Positions 46,345 to 57,237 of a stretch of DNA of 64,000 nt are shown here, piece by piece. The notes under the pieces are model-generated. The model was not told the origin of the DNA and did no database searches. It saw nothing but the letters and a program-made list of their open reading frames with translations. The position numbers and the translations under genes are program-made. Origin of the DNA: Achatina immaculata (taxonomy: Eukaryota; Mollusca; Gastropoda; Stylommatophora; Achatinidae); assembly GCA_009760885.1 (NCBI GenBank), contig CM019691.1, positions 29,063,814-29,127,813 on the forward strand. The letters run 5' to 3'. The number at the start of each line of letters is the position of its first letter. The stretch's first letter is position 1.

Positions 46345-47112
46345 AATTAACACACGAAGTATAGTCAGAACATGATATAAACTAGGTTTACACGCGAAAT
46401 ATAGGCAAAACGTGATATAAACTGGGTTAACGCATTAACACGTTAAGTATATTCAGAATATGATATAAAATAAGCGAAGTATAATCAAAACATTAAATAA
46501 GCTGGCTTAACACACGAGGAAATAGTCAAAACAGCAAGCTGGCCGAAAGATGAAGAATAGTCAAAACGTGCTATACAATGGGTTACCAAATGAATTGAAG
46601 TCAGAAAATTATATTAAAATGATTAACACAGAAAATATAGTTTAAACATTTATAAACGTAATAAACAAGGGAAGTGTATTCAAAACGGTTATATGAACTT
46701 GATAAACACGGGAAGTATAGTCAAACACGTGACATGAACTTGAATAAGAGGTGAAGTATTGCCACAACGTGATGTGAACTTAACACACGGACATAGTCAA
46801 AAGCGTGATATGAGCTTTATTAAGACACGAAGGATGGTCAAAACGTGATACGAGATTGACTAACATGGGAAATATAGTCAAAATATGATATGGGCTTAAT
46901 ATAGGATGTACAGTCAAAATGGTATATGAGCTTGATTAACACTGAAAGTATAATCTAAACGTGATATGAGCTTGATTAACATTATAATCTAAACGTGATA
47001 TAAGCTTGATTAACATGAAAAGTATGGTCTAAACTTGATATGAGCTTGATTAACAGGAAAGTATATTCTAAACGTGATATGATCTTGATTACATGAAAAG
47101 TATAGTCTAAAC
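46345..47112. repeat. Minisatellite of about 40 bp, left segment
   Basis: Degenerate units with AAGTATAGTCTAAACGTGAT then ATGAGCTTGATTAACA. Conservation rises to the right. The same units reappear at 50005-50090, beyond the LINE-D insertion. Confidence 0.88.
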
Positions 47113-47742
47113 TTGATCAGTTAATTATTTGCACTTCCCTTGCGGAACTTTGCCTCCCTAACAGCTCTCATGTAGGCCTCTCAGTTGTAAACAATATACA
47201 TCCATTTGCAAATTATCAACAATGTCTAGCAGGCATCTTCGGCATGGTCTTCCTCTTTTTCTTTTTCCCATTATGTATCCTTCCAAGGTAGTCTTCTCTA
47301 AATTCTCATGACGTTTAATGTGTCAAAAATATTTTCGTTTTCTCTCTTTATTCCTCTTTACTAGCCAGCCTTCTTCAATATTAAGTTCTTGTAGTATGGA
47401 TATATTTTTTTCTTTTTTGTGTCCATGCTATTTGAAGGACTCTTCTGTAGCATTTACATTCAAATGCATTTATGTGCTTCTCAGCTGTTTTGTTAAGTGT
47501 CCATGTCTCATAGGCATATGTTGCGATGGGAAAGATCCATGCTCTTAAAAATATTATTTTTGCAGTTCTGTCTGTTCCTCTCCACAGCTTCTTTAATTGT
47601 TTTACTTTTTGAAGAGCGATAGATGTCCTCCTTTAAATTTCCCTCATTGCATCTCCATTATTACTTAGTAATGACCCAAGATATTCAAAACTCTTCACCT
47701 CTTCCAATTTTTCCTCATTGATATATATTTCAGCTGCCTTAT

Positions 47743-49231
47743 GGTTCTAAGGACTGTTATAGTCGGAGGTGGGGTGGGGATATGCTCTCCACTCCAATGA
47801 AATCTCTCCATGGCGTGCGTTTCAAATAGCTTCTGATAGTCAAGTCCAGCTCCTGGCCTTCTTGTGCCAGAACTGTTCAAACTGACAGGAGAAGGGGCGA
47901 AGGCGAATATCTGGCGCCTGAAAACCAGACGCTTCGAGTAGATGAGAGTCATGTTTGGTGGCTCATCTACCGCTGCTGGCGAGATTCTTCAGCTGCCGTG
48001 CGTGGAGTGGGGCTCCTCCCAGCCAGTGAAGAAAGGTGCAAATGGGGTTGCCGCGCGGCTCCACTGTGGAAAAGGTAAAAGAAAGGATTAAGTGAAGTAA
48101 ACAGTAGTCTCGAGGTCAGGACTGCTCAAATCACGGCACCTATGGTCTGGAGGTCGGCTACGTCTTATGTGCACTCATACCTGGCGAATTGCCTGAACCG
48201 GCTTAACCCAGAGGTTAAGACACTGCTGGCGAGATTCTTCGGATGCCGCGCGTGGAGTGAAACTCCTCCCAGCCAATGAAGAAAATGCGAAAAAAAAATT
48301 AGGGTTGCCGTGCGGCACTGATGTGAAAAGGTGATAAAAAGGATAAAGTGAAGCTTAGTCGGTATGTCCAGTGGTCTCGCGGCGAGAGCTACTCATACCA
48401 CGGCATCTCTGCTCTAGAGGCCGGCCACGTCCGATATATACCCATATTGGTGAAATATGCCTCTCTCTCTCTCTCTCTCTCTCTCTGAACCTTAAGTGCC
48501 CAGGGCACATGGGGCTTCCGCAAGGGTTTTCCACAAATGCCTGTCCTTCGCCTTTTTTTCTGCTCTTGCCCAGGCGAGCCCTCTTTTACTCAACATCCTT
48601 TCTGTTGTTCTTCTCCATGTCTCTTTTGGTCTACCCTTACTTCTGTTCCCCTGTGGTGTCCACCTTAGTGCTATTTTTGGTAGTGAGTTGTCAGTCATTC
48701 GGAGCACATGTCCCAACCATCGCCAGCGTCATTCCTCAATAATTGTTGACAGTGGCTTCATCATATGCCTAAACTGGCTTAAACCAGGAGTGAAACTTAC
48801 TAGTGGCGAGGATTTGTCCTCCTGGACAAAAGCTCCATCCTGGTCACAACTAGGACAGGTAGCGGCCACGACCACAAAATGCTGAAGTCGGAGACACTGG
48901 ACCAGGGCAGTCTAGATAGGCAACCACCTCTCACCCGACGGGGAAGTATGCATATCCTAATCACGCTGAGGTTTTCCAATGAGAAAGTCCAGCTCTAGAT
49001 TAAACTGGTGCAACGAAAACCACGGTGTCACGCATTCTCGCTTCTGAGACCTACCAAGAATACAGGCTCAAGCCCTGCGATACCCTGCACCTCTTGTGGT
49101 CCTCTCGTGGATCTCGTGTGGTCCACATGGGGACCACAGGACCTATCGAGGACCACAGAAGTAAATTCAGGAGGATCATGGGGCTGTCTTGGTGGTGGAA
49201 GCAAACAAAGAGAAGAAGAATAAGAAGAAGA
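47743..49231 (+). mobile_element. Non-coding retroposon inside LINE-D, 11-bp TSD
   Basis: AGCTGCCTTAT is duplicated at 47732-47742 and 49232-49242. The insert starts GGTTCTAAGGACTG and ends in an (AAG)n-type tail at 49210-49231. It carries a tandem dimer of about 220 bp (CTGCTGGCGAGATTCTTC at about 47974 and 48223), then GC-rich sequence resembling LINE 5'-UTR modules, and no credible ORF. A LINE-C is nested in it. Confidence 0.83.
48463..48762 (-). mobile_element. LINE-C 3' fragment, 8-bp TSD, nested
   Basis: ATATGCCT flanks it at 48455-48462 and 48763-48770. The minus strand reads MGHVLRMTDNSLPKIALRW, SKGRPKETWRRTTERM and DRHLWKTLAEAPCALGT, ending in an (AG)n tail (CT on plus, 48463-48486). 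The empty site is confirmed by the paralogous dimer unit (GAATTGCCTGAACCGGCTTA at 48186). Confidence 0.93.
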
Positions 49232-50004
49232 AGCTGCCTTATTTGTTTTGTCAGCTGTCATCAATTTAATTTTCTTCGCATTAAGATAGAGGTTTTGCTC
49301 TTCGCTATTCTTACGGACTGATATAATTAGTTTTTCTATTCTTTTTTTATGTTGTGGACAGTAATACTGTGTAATCAGCGTATCTAATCTCTGGTATTTT
49401 ATAACCTCCAATTGTTATAGCATCGTAATACCTTTGTCTACGTCGTCTCTAACATTCCTCATTATATGTTCAGTATACAAGTTAAATAATATGTACCCCT
49501 GACGGACCCCTTGTTTTATGTCAAACCAAGTTGTTGTTTCAACATTTATTCTTACTGCTGCCTTTTGGTCTTGATACGTCAGTGATGTTAATTGTATCAA
49601 ATGTATTGGAAATCCCATTTTTTTCCATTATTTCCCAAAGTTTCTGGTGTTGTCCATAATCAAATGCCTTTGAATAGTCTGTAAAAGATAAATATAGATT
49701 CACATTAAATTCTCTGCATTTCTCTATTATTAATCTTTTATTGAATATACGAGTATGATCTCTTGTTCCTCTTCCTTGTCTAAAATCAGTTTCGACCATA
49801 TTGCCTTCTTCTATTTTCTTACGAAGTCTACCCATTATGATTTTTTAATAGAATTTTACTGGCATGACTAATCAGGGCAATGGTTCTGTAGTTTGTGCAT
49901 AATCAAGTTACCTTTTTTTTTTGGCAGTTGTATGAATACAGTTCTTTTTCATTCTTTTGGCCAAATAATCTGAATGCCATATCTTTTTTACATAGTGCAT
50001 GATA

Positions 50005-50090
50005 GAAACATGATATGAGCGTGATTAACATGGAAAGTATAGTCTAAACGTGATATGAGCTTAACTAACACGTGAAGGATGATTAAAGCT
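50005..50090. repeat. Minisatellite of about 40 bp, right segment
   Basis: About two units (ATGATATGAGCGTGATTAAC, GTATAGTCTAAACGTGAT) of the array at 46345-47112, separated from it by the LINE-D insertion. Confidence 0.85.
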
Positions 50091-50328
50091 TAATATTTTT
50101 TTTCTTAAGCATTCAGTTTCTTTTTTTATTCTAAGCTAACTAGACAAGGCCAATCATTATTGCAGATCTTAGGAAAAAAGTGATAGTAAATCAGGGGACG
50201 TAATCATTAAAATATATAAAAAGACTTTTTTACCCCTCGTCCGGAGTTTTGTAAAATATATTTTTTTAAAGTTTACCTTTGCGATTATTATTTTACTCGT
50301 ATTTTCAGTGATTACGTCCCTTGATTTG
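50091..50328. other. Spacer, AT-rich
   Basis: No element recognised. Confidence 0.5.
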
Positions 50329-50806
50329 GTGGCCTGGTTAGCTGAGTGGTTAGGCGATAGGGTTTACTAATCCAGTTGTATCGGGATCAAGTCCCAACAG
50401 TGGGATTTTTTTTTCTGTTATACACCAAAAAGGCCTCTAAAAATAGGTGTCAGAGAAATCTGGGAAGGTAACGCTCGTAAATGCAGTCTTGGCCTTTTGG
50501 CTAAGATCAAAGTGTAGTTCTGAGCTCTGTAGAATGTACACTTTGTTATTTTGGAACAAACGAGATGGTTGAGGCCGCCCTGCACATTGAATGCCGGGGG
50601 TAAGGTCTACATCTCGTTACGGGTGGGCCCGGTTTGCAGTACCACCGGGTCACGGCCTGTTGTTTTCGTCGTCTCAAAAAAGGAAACAAAAACAGGCGTG
50701 CTACTGACCACATCAGACTTTCATGTGTCGAAGGTCATGGAAAATACAGGCCTAACACCGTAGCTCCAGTATGTCTTAATGTCATGGAAACGAAGATTTT
50801 ACCTTT
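50329..50806 (+). mobile_element. SINE-1 with an inserted U2-like module
   Basis: tRNA-like head with TTAGCTGAGTGGTTAGG (A box) and GGGATCAAGTCCC (B box), linker TACACCAAAAAGGCC and body CAGAGAAATCTGGGAAGG. At about 50471 the SINE-1 sequence stops, and resumes at about 50693 with AGGCGTGCTACTGACCACAT through to the normal end GTCTTAATGTCATGGAAACG. The 220-odd extra bases are the U2-like module. Confidence 0.85.
50483..50662 (+). ncRNA. U2 snRNA-like sequence (retrocopy or SINE module)
   Basis: Three blocks align in order with spliceosomal U2. The 5' end is GGCCTTTTGGCTAAGATCA followed by AAGTGTAGT (50491-50519). The middle, TTTTGGAACAAACGAGATGG, matches U2 TTTTTGGAGCAGGGAGATGG. Terminal stem-loop IV is GGCCCGGTTTGCAGTACC plus ACCGGGTCACGG (50627-50655). 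The stem IIa and Sm-site regions differ: AAAGTGTA faces TACACTTT, and AACGAGATG faces CATCTCGTT, as if refolded. An A-rich stretch follows. Probably not a working U2; promoter elements were not seen. Confidence 0.8.
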
Positions 50807-51339
50807 TACCGTTTTGTGTCATGTGATTTACAATTACCTCTTTTTTTTTTTACTCTCCCTGCATATTTGCTATTTAGTTCTGGTTTGTTGCTTCTGTAAT
50901 ACTCCTTCTCAGAAGTTTTCATTTCATGTTTCTTTTTATTATCATTTAATGAATTAATTTTTGAATAGTAGTAAAACTAGATTAGAACTCTGTTTCTTTT
51001 CAATCTTATTTGTCATACATGGAAATTTAATTTAGATTTTCCCATTTTTCCTACTTCTTTGTCCTGTATAATTTTGTTGTGTTTTGTTTTAAATAAGACA
51101 GAAACAGAAACACTATAACTGTTACGTGCTCGTTAATGAATAACATGGCCCTGCTTCTCTGCCTTTTTTTTTTTTTTAAATTAGTCTAAAACTAGAACAA
51201 ATTCTCTGAACAGATTTTAATGGATTTTTTTTTTTTACACTGAGTTGCATGGGTTAACGTTCTCGAGATATTAACTCTTTTACTAGGAACCAGTACTGGC
51301 AGTGTTGGTAAAACTATTTAAGGGAAAAAAAGGTAAGAA
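50807..51339. other. Unassigned
   Basis: No gene recognised; T-runs near 50842, 51166 and 51225. Confidence 0.5.
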
Positions 51340-52385
51340 CAGCGGTCACCTTTCCCAGAAACTAACCTTACTTTCCATGAGGGATTCACATGCGAGTCAC
51401 GAAACGTAATATACGCCACTGTGTGCAAAACGTGTAGGATAACTCATATTGGGTGAAACTGGTATCAGATTAGGTGACCGCATGCAGAAACATGATATTA
51501 ACCCAGCATGCTTCTAAACCAGTCCCTAATCATTATAATCGCACCAACCACAGAGGCGAATCTGATTTTCTGGTAATAGAAATTAAACAGTGTCACTTTG
51601 ATGATAGAAGCCGCCTAGCGCTTGAAAACCGCTACGTTAAAGAATATGGGATAGTGGGACAACATGGCTTGAAGTCGAAATTCAGCTACACTTAACATTT
51701 CCCCGTCTCCCTGCGTACTATGTTCTACTCCTTCCTCACCTGCAACATATATTTCAGAACCTCCTCACTGCATTAGATTACAAACCCTAAACCCCAACCA
51801 CATTCCCATATTCTACCATTCTATCCACATTTCTTTAGGCTAGATTGCCGCCTTCTCCTTTTCGCAGTCTCCACACCACCCCTCCTCCTTTACCACCTAC
51901 TTATCACCTGCCATAGTGATAAGTCATCACTAGGTTTACATGTGATGTAAACGGTGTCTTCACCGTTAATTTCTTATTTAAGGTGATCCATGAGTATCAC
52001 ACATCACAAGTCTCCATTTAAATATTCTAACACTCTACCACACGCACTCCTGGAGGAAGCTTATTACAAGTCACAGCTAAGTGCTCTATTTATTCTACTT
52101 TTTTCCATTCCTATTTGTTGTATAGCATTCATGTGAACTTATATTTTATCTTCTTTCCCTGTTTCTTTGTGCTGTATTTTTTGTATGATTAAGGTGCAAA
52201 CCGAAACAGCAGAATTCTGTGCTCGTTAATTAATAAAACTGTTCCTACTTTTTTCTGAAATAGTTTTAACACTTTGCTGTTTTAGCTTTAGTGCAGTGGC
52301 TTCGTGTTTAGTGTATATTTACAATTTTATATACTTATAATTTTATATACCTAAAGTTTTATATACTTATACACTAATTATTACG
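51340..52385 (+). mobile_element. Penelope-like element 3' copy
   Basis: Starts GTCACCTTTCCCAGAAAC, parallel to 35003. Readable GIY-YIG end: HASKPVPNHYN, NHRGESDFLVIEIKQC, RLALENRYVKEYGIVGQHGL. The 3' region matches 35640-35900 (GCTAAGTGCTCTATTTATTC, GTATGATTAAGG) and ends TATACTTATACACTAATTAT. The N-terminal half of the nuclease has stops and a frameshift. Confidence 0.85.
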
Positions 52386-52439
52386 CCAGAGTTGGTATAT
52401 CTTTGACGACTATGCATATCAGTGCTCAAAGTAGCACAT

Positions 52440-52590
52440 TTCTAAGTTCTATTGTAGTCTAAGAAAGTGATCAGGATTTCTAAGTTCTACTGTAATCTGA
52501 GAAAGTAATCAGGATTTCTAAGTTCTACTTTAATCTGAGAAAGTAATTAGGATTTCTATGTTCTACTGTAGTCTGAGAAAGCATTAAGTA
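52440..52590. repeat. 39-bp tandem repeat, about 4 units
   Basis: Units of TTTCTAAGTTCTACTGTAAT then CTGAGAAAGTAATCAGGA. Confidence 0.9.
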
Positions 52591-52698
52591 TATGCGAACA
52601 AAGATGTTAACGGTGTTTTTCTAGTTTTAAGATCAAAGTCATAAAAACGAATCTGATAGTAGATCTGATAAGTTACGTGTCACTTTGTTGTTGTGGAT

Positions 52699-52970
52699 CA
52701 GTGGTTCTCAGACTTTTCTGGCTGTCGTTCCCATCAAATCTCAGGTCACATAGCTACCTCCCCCCACCCTTCGACGTTTTTCGCTCAGTTGGTTTGGATG
52801 CTCCTTGCTACTCTCCTTTCCCTCACAACACCCTCCTACCCCACCCCCTCCCAAATCATCTAAAGAAAATGAAAAGTACCACATTTCTAAACAAATCCTT
52901 TTTGAAATTATGGAGTGATTGGCTTTTAGTTTCTTTTTTACCAAAGATTTTTCATCAAAATTTATTCTAA
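52699..52970 (+). mobile_element. hAT terminal fragment (one end)
   Basis: CAGTGGTTCTCAGACTTTTC and TGGCTGTCGTTCCCATCAA match the left terminus typical of hAT transposons (CAGTGGTTCTCAAACTTTTT). No matching right terminus or transposase found; the end coordinate is approximate. Confidence 0.5.
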
Positions 52971-53107
52971 TAGAGTGTGGAGATTTAATTCAGGAGTGCT
53001 TAAGATCAGCAGAAAAACATGGTAAAATATGTAATATCTAAGAATATATTTTCTTGACCATCCCCTATATCAAATCTCATACTTAACCAATCATACGCAA
53101 AATATAA

Positions 53108-53300
53108 ACATAGTCCGAAGAAAAAGAGGCCGACCACGCGAAACTCTAAAGAGGACATTGTTAAGAGAGGCCAGCTTAGTGGGAATAACATCCCTTGATG
53201 AGGTTGAAAAGTTGCGAAAACAGGAAATGCTGGCAAACTACCATGCGAGCCCTGTGTGACATTTAACAGCATGGGAAGGATGTAAGATGTAAGATGATCA
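53108..53300 (+). mobile_element. LINE-B 3' fragment
   Basis: Begins CCGAAGAAAAAGAGGCCGAC and ends GTGACATTTAACAGCATGGG and GGATGTAAGATGTAAGATG. Confidence 0.88.
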
Positions 53301-53829
53301 GTAGATTAATCATGATACCAAAAATGAACATAAATCGTTATTTAAAGAACATATAAATATCTACATACACCGCAAATGTAGGGTAAACAACTGTATTTAT
53401 AGGACCTAATATAAAACGCGACATATGCAAATATAGCAATTAATACAAGCATAAGGTCTGCAGTTATAGCAACCAATGCAGTTATAACATCTGCATATAT
53501 CATAATTAAGTGATACAGTCATATCAAACTCCATTAGCAACCAGTACTCGATTAACTGTTAACCAAAACAGCGCCAACGCTCACTTCTAATCTGAACTTC
53601 GTCGTAGAACAAAAGTCTTCTTGTCTTTGCAAGAGAAAATGAAGATGCTGGTGGCATAGCAGTCATGAGCGAAATGGTGTCAGTGTCACTACAGCCACAA
53701 CCCTGGTCTTTCGTCAGGTGGAAGGCGGGGGGGGGGGGGGGTAGAGCAAAGTACCGACGAAAAGCGAAGCGTAAACTTTTTTCTTTTAGTTTCAAAATGC
53801 GTTAGGACACCCAAAAAGATAAATAACTA
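53301..53829. other. Unassigned; poly-G run
   Basis: No gene recognised. Poly-G at about 53727-53742. Confidence 0.5.
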
Positions 53830-54300
53830 ATTATATAAAGTTTACGAATGCCTGCAAGGCTTGGATAAACAGAAAGAAAAAGAAAACAAAGACGTTTACG
53901 AAGCCTGCAAGGCTTAGATAAACAGAAAGAAAATAAACAAAGAAGTTTACGAATGCCTGCAAGGCTTAGATAAACAGAAAGAAAAAGAAAACAACGACGT
54001 TTACGAAGCCTGCAAGGCTTAGATAAACAGAAAGAAAATAAACAAAGAAGTTCACGAATGCCTGCAAGGCTTAGATAAACATAAAGAAAAGAAACAAAGA
54101 AGAAGTTTACGAATACCTGCAAGGTTTAGATGAAAAGAAACAAAGAAGAAGTTTACGAATACCTGCAAGGTTTAGATGAAAAGAAACAAAGAAGAAGTTT
54201 ACAAATGCCTGCAAGGCTTAGATAAACATAAAGAAAAGAAACAAAGAAGTTTACGAATGCCTACAAAGCTTAGAGAAACAGAAATAAAAGGAACAAAGAA
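53830..54300. repeat. Minisatellite of about 50 bp, about 9 units
   Basis: Units of GTTTACGAATGCCTGCAAGG, CTTAGATAAACAGAAAG and an A-rich linker of variable length. Confidence 0.92.
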
Positions 54301-54454
54301 TATTTAGTAAATAAAATCTTACCTTAATATTATTTTTATCTCACCCACATGTGGACAGTGAATATGTATGAACAGCAGAGATGGTGAATTAGCTGAAGTG
54401 TAGACTCTGGAAGTCAGACGGAAAAAACTAGTGAGGCTCATGTCTTCTCTGGAC

Positions 54455-55745
54455 TTTTATTATCTCTCTCTGAACCTTAAGTGCCCAGGGCACATGGGGC
54501 TCCGCAAGGGTTTTCCACAAATGCCTGTCCTTTGCCTTTTTTTCTGCTCTTGACCAGGTGAGCCCTCTATTGCTCAACATCCTTTCTGTTGTTCTTCTCC
54601 ATGTCTCTTTTGGTCTACCCTTACTTCTGCTCCCCTGTGGTGTCCATCTTAGTGCTATTTTTGGTAGTGAGTTGTCAGTCATTCGGAGCACATGTCCCAA
54701 CCATCGCCAGCGTCTTTCCTCAATAATTGTTGTCAGTGGTTTCATCTGCATTTCTGCCAATAAGATGTTATTTCTTATGGTGTTTGGCCAAAATATTTTT
54801 CTAATTCTTCGTAAACATTTAGTCTGGAAAGAATTCAACTTGTTTTCTATGGTTTTGGTGATTTTCCAGCATTCACTTCCATAGAGTAGTACACTTAGAA
54901 CATTACTCTTAAATATCCTGATTTTCATATTTATGCTTAGTTTTTTTTATTTCCATATAGTCTGCAGCATTGCAAAAGCCTGGTTTGCTCTAGTAAGTCT
55001 GCTGTTGATATCCTCTGTGCTGTCTCCATTTTCTACTACTCTGCTGCCGAGGTATACAAATTCATTGACCTCATCCACTAACTTGTTATCTACTCTGAGT
55101 ACATTTCTGTTGTTCACATTTTGCTTCATTAACTTTGTCTTTCCTACGTTGATCTTTAGTCCTATGTTGTTTGCATTCTGAGTTAGCTTGTTTATTTTAT
55201 CTTGCATATCTTTGTGACTGCTTGATAATAGACAAATGTCGTCCGCAAAGTCAAGGTCCTCCAGCACTGTGTCAAGGGTCCATTGTAATCCTCTGCGTTT
55301 GTCTGATGTTGCCTCCTTCATTAACCAGTCTACTGCCAAGATAAATAATGTTGGTGATAGTACACATCCCTGTTTCACTCCTGTTTGTACCCTAAAGCTG
55401 CTGGAGGTATGTTCTCCACAGATCACTTTGCACTGAAAACCCTCGTATAGGGCTTTGATTACATTAACTATTTTATGGGGTAGGCCATGCCATCTTAAGA
55501 TTTTCCACAGTGCATCTCTGTTGACACTGTCAAAGGCTTTCTCAAAATCTATGAATAATGCATATGTTGTGCTATGCCACTCATTTGCCTGTTCTAATAT
55601 TTGTCTAAGTACAAATATGTGGTCTATGCATGATCTTCCTTTCCTAAATCCTGCCTGCTCTTTCCGAAGTCTTTCCTCAAGTGTTGGTACAATTCTGTTG
55701 ATGATTATTCTGCAAAATACTTTACTGGTGAGTGGCAGTGGACTT
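54455..55745 (-). mobile_element. LINE-C, RT plus C-terminus (pseudogenised)
   Basis: Minus strand in order: EQAGFRKGRSCIDHIF, YALFIDFEKAFDSVNRDALW, QTGVKQGCVLSPTLF, EDLDFADDICLLSSS (catalytic FADD intact), NEFVYLGSRVVENG. A frameshift follows near 54940, then LYGSECWKITKTIENKLN, RRWRWLGHVLRMTDNSLPK, KGRPKETWRRTTERM and an (AG)n tail near 54460. 5'-truncated within the RT. Confidence 0.9.
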
Positions 55746-55865
55746 TTATTGTATTAAATAACATTTCGGCTTTCGTCTGGACAAGACCTTGCTAAAGGGA
55801 ACGTTGTGCATGACGTTATCTTGAATTCACATAGTTAAAATTGTTTTTTCCATACCAGGTTCCCA
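55746..55865 (-). mobile_element. Possible Penelope-type 3' end (weak)
   Basis: The minus strand has AGCAAGGTCTTGTCCAGACG, then AAAGCCGAAATGTTATT and AATAAAAG. This is loosely the paired-stem plus GAAA layout seen in the Penelope 3' regions. No coding sequence. Confidence 0.25.
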
Positions 55866-55984
55866 TGAAGTACACTATTTTAAGTAAATAATGCAATTTT
55901 AGGGGGGAAAAAGTACTTCGTACGTGCTTAACATTTATCATAGAGTTGCAGCTTTAAAAATGACATATACTTTGTAAAACGGGT

Positions 55985-56312
55985 CATTTGTATTCTCCCT
56001 CTCTCTGTCTTTCTGTCTCTGTGTCTCTCTCTTTTTGTCTCTTTCTGTCTCTGTCACTCTCTCTTTCTCTGTCTCTAGCTCTGTCTCTTTCTCTGTCTCT
56101 TTCTGTCTCTGTGTCTCTCTCTTTTTGTCTCTTTCTGTCTCTGTCACTCTCTCTTTCTCTCTTTCTGTCTCTAGCTCTGTCTCTTTCTCTGTCTCTTTCT
56201 GTCTCTGTATCTCTCTGTATCTCTCTCTCTCTCTTTTTGTCTCTGTCTCTCTCTTTCTCTCGGTCTCTTTCTGTCTGTCTGTTTCTCTCTCTCTCTCTCT
56301 CTCGTGCTCAGT
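55985..56312. repeat. TCTCTNTG-type polypyrimidine tract
   Basis: CT-rich repeat built of TCTGTCTC, TTTCTGTC and TCTCTCTC words; a block of about 90 bp beginning near 56013 is duplicated at about 56104. ORFs in it are artefacts. Confidence 0.95.
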
Positions 56313-56509
56313 ACACACGAGGTGCTTGCAGCTAACGATGTCCACTTTTTGTCTGTCCTTTGCTTTATTCATGACTGTCCCCTAAGTGAGCTCTTTAACA
56401 GCATCTTTTTATGTTGTACGTTTCCTTGTGTCGCCCAAAGTTTTTTACCTTTTGAAGTCCACTATAAAAAAAGCTGTTCGTGATAAGTAAAGTAAAAAAA
56501 AAATAAAAG

Positions 56510-57010
56510 TAATCCTGTCATGCCTTAGAGGCACATAGGGATAAGAATTCGTCTGTAATTCTCATGATGTGGCCAATCCATCGCCACCTTCTCCTTTCAA
56601 TCACTGTCGACAGTGTTATCATATCTGCATCTCTGAACAAGAGTTTATCACTGATGGTATTTGCCTATATCACTCTTTTGATTTTTGAATAAACACTAAA
56701 ACTTGGAAGGCATCAAATGTACTGTAAAGTGCGCCATTGTTCAGCATTCGTTCCACTATAGTAAGACACTATATGAAAAATTGTTTCTTGAATATTCTGC
56801 ATTTGAATTCTTATCTTTTTGGATATTCAGATATTGTTGAGTATAGCCTGGCCTTGTCTGGCTTTTATTGTTCATATTTTGACTTCTTTACTACAGTTTC
56901 CATTTGCTGTTACTGAACTACAAAGATATGTGAGTTCTGTGACTTTTTCGACTGGCAATGATTCATGGTAAATGGCCTGATGATTTCGAGATTTCTTCAT
57001 GTGTAATATT
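56510..57010 (-). mobile_element. LINE RT C-terminal fragment (decayed)
   Basis: Minus-strand pieces: LPVEKVTELTYLCSSVTANG, NCSKEVKI, then with frameshifts NIQETIFHIV, and ERRRWRWIGHIMRITDEFL. Same general layout as LINE-C, but clearly another lineage. Confidence 0.72.
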
Positions 57011-57011
57011 T

Positions 57012-57192
57012 GTCTGATGACCAAAAGTAGCACTGAGATGGACAACACAGGAGAACAGGAGTAAGGGTAGGCCAAAGGAGACATGGAGAAGTACAACAGA
57101 GAGGATGTTGAGCAATAGAGGGCTCATCTGGGCAAGAGCAGAAAAAAGGCGAAGGACAGGCATTTGTGGAAAACCCTTGCGGAAGCAAGCCT

Positions 57193-57237
<45 letters not shown>

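Larger units (their letters stand above)
47113..49995 (-). mobile_element. LINE-D RT copy, interrupted by a retroposon
   Basis: The minus strand runs from about 49995 down. Readable RT pieces are TNYRTIALISHASKILLKN, DFRQGRGTRDHTRIFNKRL, LYLSFTDYSKAFD, QGVRQGYIL and PEIRYADYTVLL (catalytic YADD altered to YADY), then KLMTADKTNKAA at 49232. Coding resumes at 47742 with AEIYINEEKLEEVKSFEYLG and continues through ETWTLNKTAEKHIN to the LINE-D terminus at about 47120. Frameshifts throughout. The copy sits inside the 40-bp minisatellite. Confidence 0.87.

Noticed and set aside
55938..56385. Glu/Arg/Thr-rich and Ser/Leu-rich ORFs
   Set aside because: Composition artefacts of the TCTCTNTG tract.
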